This document shows, in pieces, positions 56,401 through 64,000 of a stretch of 64,000 nucleotides of DNA (positions within the stretch are counted from its first letter, which is position 1; each line of letters opens with the position of its first letter). The stretch spans positions 2,669,955 to 2,733,954 of the forward strand of contig NW_020653200.1 in NCBI RefSeq assembly GCF_003589595.1, read 5' to 3'. The position numbers and the translations under genes were made by a program. Origin of the DNA: Hyposmocoma kahamanoa (Eukaryota > Arthropoda > Insecta > Lepidoptera > Cosmopterigidae). A model generated the notes under the pieces. It was not told the origin of the DNA and searched no databases. It was given only the letters and a program-made list of their open reading frames with translations.

Positions 56401-59400
56401 CCCCTTTTACTTTGCACTCAAAGCCTTTATTTTTTCTTTTTTTTTAGTCATCGAATTTGTAGTTCTTGAAAAATAAATATTGGTCATTTCTTTGTGTCCA
56501 CGCAAAAGCAGAAATTAGATCAATGTTTCTGGCTACAGCAGGTTGCGTAAATTATAAAATTAAAGCACGTGTATTTTATAAGACATAACCAAGTTTCGCG
56601 TGAAAAGTAGAAATTCAGAAATGCTACTAATTACAGATACACCACAAGTGTAGGCGCAAGATGTAAACAAGTTGTAATAATGGAAAAAGTGTGACGCTGA
56701 CTCGAGGTATACTTAGATAAAAAATTTATAATTTTAACCCGAAATACAGTCCAAAGACGCGGACTACTTATAATAAAGAATTATTGTGAAATCCGGTTAG
56801 CACTGACATTGTAAATGTGTAAGTAGCGTTTAGCGACAGACAGTATTATAGGACTGTATTTAAGGAGAGATATTGAGAAATATCATCCGACTCACCGATG
56901 CACGCGATGGTCGCATTCTCGCGAAGCGTGACCAAAACCATTTTGATGAAGTCCGTGGCAACATACTCACGTGGTGAGAGGGATCGGCTAAACTCGTGTC
57001 CTGTGTGCGATAGATCCCTATAGGGATCTCGCAAGTAGTTGAACACAACTTTTGGTACAGCCGACCATATGTGCGAATCCACATGTCTTCTTTTGTTATT
57101 TTCATCTGTCAGAAGTTCAACATACGTCGTTAGAATCTGAGTTTAAATGCTTCTTTCATGATCATACGCAACACTTAAATAAAAAATTTCGCCAACACAG
57201 TAAGTAAAAGATATTTACGCATCGCTTACCGATATGATGATGACATGAGTGTGATCATAAAACAACAACATTCGCAGAATTCGCAAAACAAGCTGCACTT
57301 TAGCTACGATAAAATTCATTCGCTAATAATTTACACGAGTTGTAACAAGTAACTTACAGAAGTTAGAAAACCAGATCCGGGTGCTTGATCAACCCCTAGC
57401 AGCAATCGGACAAATGTAATCACGTAGTCTTTCACAAAAGCCTGGTACAATAGCGTGTCCAACATGGATGCGGAGAATACTGATCCCGCCGCGAACGGCA
57501 AGCGAAACATGTATGAAATGTGAGAACCGCGCTCTTTTTCTCGCTGGAAATAAACACAAGTATTTATATATATTTTCCGTGCAAATCACGCAATCATTAA
57601 TGTTACGTATTATGTACGCTACTCAACTTTTTCCATTTTCGAGAGGTGCAGCGCGTATTTGTCATGAGCCCTAAATTGCATGAACCGCATATTTGAGGAT
57701 TGCGATAGTTCGGTTATAGATTTGATTGATGGAAAAAATCTGAAAGAAGAAACAGAATTCTATACTATCTATGTACTTATTACCAACTTCAAAATATCGT
57801 GGATATGCGCGTCACACTTAAATGTAGAGGTACGTCTACCAACAAAATAGTATTCTGATGGTGTTAATTAAGCCTTTAGCTTACATAACACCTTTAGATG
57901 TAATAAATTTATTCAGCTAAATTAACATCTGGTTCGCAATAGCAAATGGATTACACCAAAGTACTTTCGCTTCGTATAATGTTCGCGTAGAAAGTACGTA
58001 GAAAGTGTTCATAATTTGTAAAAAAAGTAAACATTTTAAATGAACTTTCTGGATACTACAATAACAGTTTACTTGAACATGGTCTGCACGGCAACTATCG
58101 TGTTGCAATCAGCGAGGCTGTCCTCTTCTGCGGAATTCGATAACTCTTTATTCACCACAACTACATTTTCTGCCAAGGTAATTCCAGCCCTCAATAAATC
58201 ATCTAAACTGAAATGTATAAATTAAAATATTGTTATTACATATTTTTAATGGCATTCAAAATCATTATGTTTGATACTCACCAGTCGATTGAACCGAGCA
58301 TCCAGTACACCAATGGAAAATAGGATATAGCATTTTTAGATGCTATATCATGTCTTCTTTCCAGAAGTAAGATAATCGGATTTAAAGATGTTTTGGATCT
58401 AAAATGGGCTCTTAGCGGTATAATAAAATTGTAAATTCCATTGGAGGCATAATCAGCGGCGAGGATGATGGTTTTGTTTTGCCATTGATATTCTTTAGCG
58501 TTTCTATAAGCGCAATGCTCGCACACCTGCGCCAGTTGTAAGCAGCACAGTGGTTTCTTTTCTTTCAGTAAGTAACATAGCGTCGGGCTAACTCCAATGA
58601 AAGGTGATACGGGTGGAAATCCCTTCACAATCCTGCAACGACTCAAGGGATTATGTTTTGTTTATAAAGGTAAGAAATAATGAGAAGTTTTCTTATGACC
58701 GCTCGAGATTTATTAGACGGCTCTACACAAATTCATAAAATAATTTATTCGATTTTTGACGTAAAATAAACACGCGCTTGGCTACAATTCCCACTTGATT
58801 TTAAGTGATGATGTAATCGACAACGGCACCCGTTTTACTAAAAAATGCCTCTCCAACATTAGCCTTGAATTGTGCTAAATTGTAGTAAGGTGTAATGTAC
58901 AATCAAGAGACGGTTTTCGTCTGACTGTAATAAAAACATTCGCTGAATTCGCATAAAAATACTGAATTTCAGGTAAGTATTGTAATATGAATTCACCTTC
59001 GTTACATTCAGTTATTAAACCGAATCTAACGAAAAGTACCGTTGTGTCATTCGTCACATCGAGTATATAACCGGAAATAGAGACGAAATAAGTGCCATAT
59101 ATTCCTAGTAACATATTAGCGATACAGCTCTTATAAATATCAACTCTCGTTTGCACTGAAATACAGACAGATCAACTACTGACCTGCGTGTACGTCTCCG
59201 TATATTCCAAGAAATATTCTGTATTTATTGTAATAACGGTAATATCTCTAACAATGCCGTGGTGGTGTGGGAAAAACAGCAAAATATCTAATTACAAAAT
59301 AAAAGGAATCACATTTCATCGGTAATTAAATATTAAATATGTAATTTTGCAATTTTTGTCCATTATAGCAAAGCTCAAGTTAACTGGTCGTGTTGAAGTG

Positions 59401-62400
59401 AAACAGTTAACGATATCCGTCAATTGTTTCGAACTCGGGCTAGCCAATCGGAGCGCAGTAGTCACAGTAATGATATGGCAGAATAGTTTTGAAACAAATT
59501 AAATGACATTTCGTCTCTATTTCTATATACTCGATGTTTCGTCATTTCAGTGTTAAAATAATGAGTCTGTCAAACTAATTTATGTGAATAACAAATTTGT
59601 CACATGGAAGAGAATGTAACCATTAGGCTGTCGTATTGTCTCGTTTAAGTGTGAGGCCAGACGAGCGTAATTTTCTGAGTTGTGAGTCGCGTAGTGTGAG
59701 TTGCGTAGTTTGCGCTGCATTCGGTTTCATATAAAAGTACGGTTTGGTTCAAATGGCGACGTAAAATGAGTTATCTGCCGACTCACAGGCGTAATGATGA
59801 CTTACTTTCGGTCGCGTCGTGGGACGGGCTGGCGCGGGTGGAGGTAAGAGTGAGGGAAGGGGGTCACTTTGGTATAGGATACGCGTACGGAGACTAAAAT
59901 GGAAGGTACGGAGATTAAAAATATTAATAATTGAACAACTTAGTTGATTGTTATTATTAGTCTTTCCTCTGGACTGATGGCTTGTCTCATATTTGTATGT
60001 CACTTAGGAATAAAAGGTTTTACTAGGCTTAATGATTCTTGAAAAACATTTATTGTCATGTGGTAGTACTTAACAAATTGATCTGGATGTTCCCATAAAC
60101 TTGTATATAATATATGAAACTGCCCTTTTTTTAATCGTTCCATATTGAGTGATGTACCCAGCTTCTTTTTCTAACATCGTCTAATGCTTCATAAATGTAT
60201 ACTATTTTAATGGATCCATTACTCTACTACGACACAAGGACCCCGTATAAACGCTTAAAAGCAACTGAATAAAATACGTTCGTCAGACGCTCCAACAGAA
60301 TTTCGGTCGAACGCAAACTGCGCAACTCAAAAAACGCAACTCACAACTCACAAAATTACGCTCGTCTGGCCTCACCCTTAATACAACTTCTCGTGCGACT
60401 TCCCGGTCTTTGCAGTCTCCGACTTCTCGTTACATGTCTCAGAGTGGGCTAGTGTCTATCGTGATTTCTGACGATAACAATAACAGTTTGATACCTGTCA
60501 TGTTTTTTCGAAGTTTCTCGGTTTTGTTATTTTGACTATTGCACGTAAATAGGGTTTTCATTGCGAGAATGCTTAGGTATCTTTAACTAAATCATATTAT
60601 AAAGATTCTTTTTTTTTTTTCAAATAAAATAGACCTTTTAGGGGGTCGACAATACCAATGATACAAATAAAGATGAAGGTAGGCATCGGCTAAAATAATA
60701 ATGATGTTGAGAATGTCCCGTAAGTAGCAGGTAATATTCCGGGGATGACAGTTCATAAGCAACTTAACAACAAACCTTTTTCCCATATTTTTTTTATACA
60801 GAAATTTGAAATATTTCTATAACTGGTGAAAGTACTTCCTGAAAATGAAGATTTTGCCCTAATTTGTCACAATTCAATGCTATCTACCACTCCCTGCACA
60901 AGCTTCTTTAGCCCAAAGTATCCTTAATCATTACCTACATATGTTATATATAACAATATTGTCGATTGTATATCGTTTTGATAGTATTTTTATAATATAA
61001 GCTTGTGAGTATACCTAATTAGTGAAAAAAAAATATCCTAAATTGCTACATAGGACGTACGCCGTCTACTGAATACTTAGTGCAAATTTTAAACGATTTA
61101 AATGAATTTTATTTTCTAAGAAAACTTCTTATTATTTATAGGTGTTCATTCAATAATTTACAATGAAACAGGCCAAAGCAAAGCTTAATTTGAAAAAGGA
61201 TTCAAAATTTAATTAAAGAGATAAAAATAAGAATAGTTAAAAAAGATTGTTAATTCAAAAGTCCAAAACAGGTCCAATCTTATAAGAGGGTTATGGACAT
61301 TGCACAGGTATTTTACGTACATGTGGACATTCATTCAATATGTTACGAAAAGACAAACAATAGTTCTGGGGTAATGTGTGTTTAATATTCTAACATTCAA
61401 CATCAATCTGACTAACTTCACATGCTTAACTATGTATAAGGACATGTGCAAAGATAAATCTTCAGTTACAGAAAATAGCAGGTAAGTTACACAGGGACTA
61501 TAATAATTGCGCATTTAAGGCCATTACGTTACCTTTTTAAGTAGTAACTCCAATGATTAGGTATTGGTAGTTTTAGGGTCAGGTCACAACTCATAACACA
61601 ACTTAACACGTGACGCTTCGCGATTATATAAAGCAAAACGTTTTAAATTTTACTGTATCTGTTTAACAACTTTTCCACAATCCTCACAAATCCAGAATGT
61701 TAACTGTGTGACAATTTATTATCCAAATAACCGTACTCCACCGACACTTGATCCTTCCACTTGATTTAAAAATACCACTCGGGCGGTCTTAATCACGCTG
61801 TAGGCTCCAACACAAGTTGTGTTATGTGTTGTGGTGAATGTAAAATCACAATTTCCATTAGGCTCTTTACAAAAACAACCAACCGATGGATGTATTGTTT
61901 CTGGTATTGTTTTATTATATATATTTTATTGGCTATATATATACATATATATATATATAATGATGTTTGCAAGGAATTTTTTCAACCTTTATATAAAACA
62001 GATAGATTGGTTGTTTCTATTTATGCAAAAGCATTTAATGCTGTCTCAATATTGGGATTATAATCCTTTAAACTTTTATTTATATTCTGAGTACGCTTGA
62101 TGTCGTTTCCGGAACCATCGGCATTTAGGACAGTGTTTTATAAATACTGGGAATAAAAGGAAGAATACAATAAATTAATTTATTTAATACTATCGATGTT
62201 ACAATATTATAATTATGTAAAATTCTGTGTTAAGTAACAAGATGATTGTCACTAAAAGAAACCATGCCTAATTTGATTATTAGTGCACGTTGTTGGAGAA
62301 CAAACACACTATCGACTTATTTCTATTAACCCACACTGCGATAGCGTCGGCGTCGGCCACCAACGGGTGAAAGTATAGTACGTTTGCCTCAATATCGCAA

Positions 62401-62909
62401 TGGAACAAGAGGACGTAGTTTCCGTAGTGCTTGTAGCACTACCGAGTCTTCCTTATAGAACTCACTTGCTTTCTAGTGCAAATTCGAGCAAATTTTGTGA
62501 GCTAAGAATTAGCATATTTTGCATAATTGAACTGGATGGTAATAGTTAGCAATTTGATTACTGCAAGTTTCATCAGATGTTAAGGAATACAAAGTCAAAC
62601 ACTCAAATTTAAGGCTTTATTAAAGTTGGTATAATTAAATTATGACCCAAGTATAATTTTTGTAAACAAAATATGAAGAAACATTTTCACTTGGATAAGT
62701 AGCAAATTTGGCGGACCTTCCCATTCGATTTCAATTTCATGTACTTATTAATATTTGTTCGAAAGTGGTGATGTGTATATACGCTTACCTGGAGAAATCA
62801 TTTCGCCAAGCACTGTGTGTGATCTCGCTGGCTGCCAGAGACGAGAAGCTGCTGGTGGTGAAGTCATCTCTGGAGCCACAGGGGACAGGCCGTGCGATGG
62901 GATAATACG
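52835..62909 (-). CDS. SLO2/KCNT (Slack-like) K+ channel gene, 3' half
   Basis: Minus-strand exons at 62789-62909 (candidate), 58282-58632, 58073-58207, 57628-57739, 57358-57543, 56971-57105, 55849-55980 (candidate), 53564-53769 and 52835-53468 encode the cytosolic C-terminal half of a SLO2-type channel. In relatives this is a large-conductance potassium channel opened by internal sodium. The pore and RCK1 exons are beyond the right edge. Every confident exon has GT-AG borders and matching phases. Blocks such as [53 protein letters not shown] and [15 protein letters not shown] follow KCNT proteins closely. The introns hold a P-like derivative and a TTAA-flanked MITE. This is the clearest single-copy host gene here. 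The name slo2 is likely but was not verified by a search. Confidence 0.9.
53564..53769 (-). CDS. SLO2-like channel exon
   Basis: The acceptor TTTCACAG precedes 53769 and the donor AT|GTAAGT follows 53564. It encodes [31 protein letters not shown] and [18 protein letters not shown], the last strand of the RCK2 domain and the segment just before the tail. Entry phase 0 matches the exons at 56971 and 55849; exit phase 2 matches 53468. Confidence 0.9.
53770..54559. other. Intron sequence of the SLO2-like gene
   Basis: AT-rich. Nothing recognised apart from the adjacent MITE. Confidence 0.4.
54560..54675. mobile_element. MITE family E, copy 2 (intronic)
   Basis: Ends AGGGAATCACCACACTTAT and, on the minus strand, AGGGACTCACCACATTTAT, followed by ACACGGAATCGC / CACGTAATCCGC. 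Related to 30271-30486. No clear target duplication. Confidence 0.55.
54676..55848. other. Intron sequence of the SLO2-like gene
   Basis: AT-rich with no recognised features. Confidence 0.4.
55849..55980 (-). CDS. Candidate additional SLO2 exon (possibly alternative)
   Basis: A GC-rich island in the 3.2-kb intron between two phase-0 borders. On the minus strand it reads [20 protein letters not shown], then [20 protein letters not shown] and RTPA, followed by the donor GCG|GTAAGG. With the acceptor ACTATAG at 55981 it has 44 codons. With ACAG at 55951 it has 34. Both are phase 0 in and out, so the exon can be included or skipped without changing the frame. The acceptors have weak pyrimidine tracts, which would fit alternative use. 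The position corresponds to the variable linker after YRTQDT in KCNT proteins. Not recognised by family sequence. Confidence 0.5.
56971..57105 (-). CDS. SLO2-like channel exon
   Basis: 45 codons, acceptor TTCTGACAG, donor CAC|GTGAGT. It encodes [20 protein letters not shown], then [18 protein letters not shown], the most conserved stretch of the KCNT RCK2 domain. Both borders are phase 0. Confidence 0.95.
57358..57543 (-). CDS. SLO2-like channel exon
   Basis: 62 codons, acceptor TTATTTCCAG, donor TCT|GTAAGT. Encodes [39 protein letters not shown] and [14 protein letters not shown] of the RCK2 gating-ring region. Phase 0 at both ends. Confidence 0.95.
57628..57739 (-). CDS. SLO2-like channel exon
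   Basis: Acceptor TCTTTCAG. The first base completes the AA|A lysine codon. Encodes [19 protein letters not shown] and [17 protein letters not shown]. The donor AAA|GTTGAG is non-consensus at +3 to +5, but the frame and the protein match support it. Confidence 0.9.
58073..58207 (-). CDS. SLO2-like channel exon
   Basis: Acceptor ACATTTCAG; the T completes TG|T. Encodes [20 protein letters not shown], then [19 protein letters not shown] and VQTMF. Donor TTCAA|GTAAAC. Phases agree with both neighbours. Confidence 0.95.
58282..58632 (-). CDS. SLO2-like channel exon (RCK2 start)
   Basis: Acceptor GTTGCAG, donor TG|GTGAGT, 351 bp. Encodes [53 protein letters not shown] and [15 protein letters not shown]. 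This is the beginning of the second RCK domain, where human KCNT1 has a corresponding VKGYPP / IGSSPTLC block. Confidence 0.95.
58633..59056. other. Intron of the SLO2-like gene
   Basis: AT-rich sequence before the P-like derivative. Nothing recognised. Confidence 0.4.
59057..59536 (+). mobile_element. P-element-like deletion derivative, copy 2
   Basis: 480 bp, same orientation as 51633-52197 and similar over its whole left part and centre (GGAATCACATTTCATCGGTA, CTAGCCAATCGGAGCGC). The right terminal repeat has been shortened to about 25 bp. It is flanked by ATTCGTCA and TTTCGTCA (7 of 8), an 8-bp duplication with one change. It lies in an intron of the SLO2-like gene, antisense to the gene. 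Confidence 0.8.
59254..59321 (+). pseudogene. THAP-like first exon inside P-like derivative 2
   Basis: The ATG at 59254 opens [20 protein letters not shown] then FHR, ending at the same CATCG|GTAATT junction as copy 1. Relative to copy 1 it lacks 12 bases near the start, including the first cysteine codon. Confidence 0.5.
59645..60381. mobile_element. TTAA-flanked non-autonomous element (piggyBac-type)
   Basis: TTAA at 59645-59648 and 60378-60381. The inverted ends are GTGTGAGGCCAGACGAGCGT on the left and GGGTGAGGCCAGACGAGCGT from the right, continuing AATTTTSTGAGTTGTGAG, more than 40 bp in all. About 730 bp, no transposase. Its ends differ from those of the piggyBac copy at 19712, so that element is not its obvious driver. 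Confidence 0.8.
60382..62788. other. Intron or intergenic stretch
   Basis: A TA-rich microsatellite is at 61929-61962. 62320-62480 is somewhat GC-richer but has no recognised content. Confidence 0.35.
62789..62909 (-). CDS. Candidate upstream SLO2 exon
   Basis: A GC-rich island on the minus strand with the donor TCCAG|GTAAGC. In the frame that leaves AG as a split codon it reads [20 protein letters not shown], then [19 protein letters not shown]. Joining AG to the G at 58632 gives Arg, followed by [11 protein letters not shown]. This phase agreement and the acidic/serine-rich linker expected before that block in KCNT proteins support it. The acceptor (ACCCTTGAG at 62910) is weak and the upstream limit uncertain. 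Plus-strand ORFs over the same bases are considered shadows. Confidence 0.5.
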
Positions 62910-64000
62910 CTCAAGGGTTTACAGGTACACAATGCATACATTGCTCATGAAAATTTTGCAAGAAGCATCCGTCTCTTTTCTTTAACGTAAGACACGCACA
63001 TATAAGTTCTTATTTCGAAAGTGGACGTCGACTGTATATATGAATTGTGTAAAATTATTAAGGTGCGTTCATTGTTTTCTTATATACTTATTGTAAAACA
63101 TAACATTTAAAAAGTAAGTAAGACAACAATGATATTTCAAGGAGGTTGAGCAGGTACATAAAGTTGCAGATAGTTAATTTTGAATTGGTTAAGTAGAAAC
63201 GTTCCCCGCATGGCTTTGTGCCCAAAGATCTCAACATTTGTTTGGTTTGGTTTAAAGACAAGAATATCTGCTTATCTGCTTTTCCGCCTTTACAATATTG
63301 TAATTTGCTATACCTATATAGGATATGAAAGCAAAGTGATATATTTTTAAGCATAACACTGACAGGTGTGTAGCGATAGGTAAAAAAACATGACGTACGT
63401 ATGGTGCGGTACTCATGCAGCTTTTGTGATCCTGGACAGCTAATCTATAGAAGTGAATGTAAATAATTAAAATTGAAGACGCTAGTCTAAAAAACATAAT
63501 TAAGATCATACCGTTATGTTGACAATTGAAAATACTCGATGAGTTTTAAAGTTTCAATAAAAATAAAAAGCGCTGATGCAGCGTCTAGTAGAAGTTGATA
63601 TGTGTTGCCTTGCCAAATTTAAAGGTTGCAGCTAGGTTTCCGTTGTAAGTGGGCCTTTCCATCAAATGTTCTTGTATTTTTTTTTGTGATATCCATAATC
63701 CGACGTACCTTTTTTTATTATTATTAATACAAAAAAAATCATTCGATCCAACGTCTTTTAGTAAACCGTGTTAGGCACTATGCCAATTAAGCCACGGAAC
63801 AAATCAGCTGACCTTACGAATTTTTCTATGTGCTTGTGTTTTGGTTTTTATCTATTTTTTTGCCGTAGCGCCATCTATGATAAATCTATTTCTTCACTCA
63901 AGGTATCTTTACAACTACCAACAGCTGACTAGAGATGTCGCTTTAATAATTATAATTAAGTTTATGACGAAATACTTTCATAGATTTCTCACAGATGGCG
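62910..64000. other. Right edge without recognised genes
   Basis: AT-rich. GCGCCATCT at 63868 and AGATGGCG at the very end are inverted to each other. No exon recognised; earlier exons of the SLO2-like gene should lie beyond 64000. Confidence 0.35.

Noticed and set aside
61819..62100. ORFs across the TA microsatellite
   Set aside because: Low complexity, no domain.
62708..62985. Plus-strand ORFs as a gene
   Set aside because: No resemblance to a family; the minus strand offers a phase-matched exon of the SLO2-like gene.
1..64000. CRISPR array, operons or bacterial genes
   Set aside because: No regularly spaced repeats and no clustered intact genes; introns, SINEs, LINEs and animal gene families show a eukaryotic genome.

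Overview
This is an AT-rich, intron-containing, transposon-dense insect nuclear fragment, most likely from a moth or butterfly. The evidence is spliced host exons with GT-AG introns, remnants of many eukaryotic TE superfamilies, and several dispersed repeats typical of lepidopteran genomes (the AACCGACTTC repeat, 'GACATAGGCC' repeats, tRNA-headed SINEs, a LINE 3' end with GGCTGAATCGCTTATCGCGG). No operons, CRISPR arrays or rRNA genes are visible. A 10-N assembly gap lies at 48923-48932.

Host genes. (1) The last two coding exons of a C2H2 zinc-finger protein (+ strand, 10718-11550). (2) The 3' half of a SLO2/KCNT-type (Slack-like) potassium channel gene (- strand, 52835 to about 62909). It has seven phase-consistent coding exons, a candidate in-frame extra exon in the largest confident intron, and a candidate upstream exon. 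The rest of both genes is outside the window or was not recognised.

Mobile elements, left to right. 0.5-2.5 kb: two MULE transposase remnants. 4.5-5.2 kb: 5'-truncated mariner. 5.7-6.7 kb: CR1-like ORF1 (coiled coil plus esterase) pseudogene. 7-9 kb: MITEs and THAP-domain fragments. 15.4-18.4 kb: a nearly complete Transib/RAG1-like element with CACRGTG ends and a 5-bp target duplication. 19.4-22.2 kb: a deleted mariner next to a full-length piggyBac pseudo-element. 22.4 kb: tRNA SINE. 24 kb: Ty3/gypsy pol remnant. 27.8-29.1 kb: LINE remnant inside inverted repeats. 32.1-33.4 kb: hAT element with an internal deletion. 34.2-37.7 kb: non-LTR retrotransposon with intact ORF2. 45 kb: a second mariner lineage. 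46.3-50.3 kb: RNase H-bearing LINE remnant. 51.6-52.2 and 59.1-59.5 kb: two P-element-like deletion derivatives that keep a THAP first exon. 59.6-60.4 kb: TTAA-flanked MITE. Several MITE families occur twice, some with perfect target duplications.

The most interesting signals are the Transib/RAG1-like element and the paired P-like derivatives around the SLO2 gene. The Transib-like element has an RSS-heptamer end, ends that differ by 10 bp in the spacing of a shared motif, and an apparent insertion into the loop of a perfect inverted repeat. All family calls come from reading motifs by eye; no database search was run.
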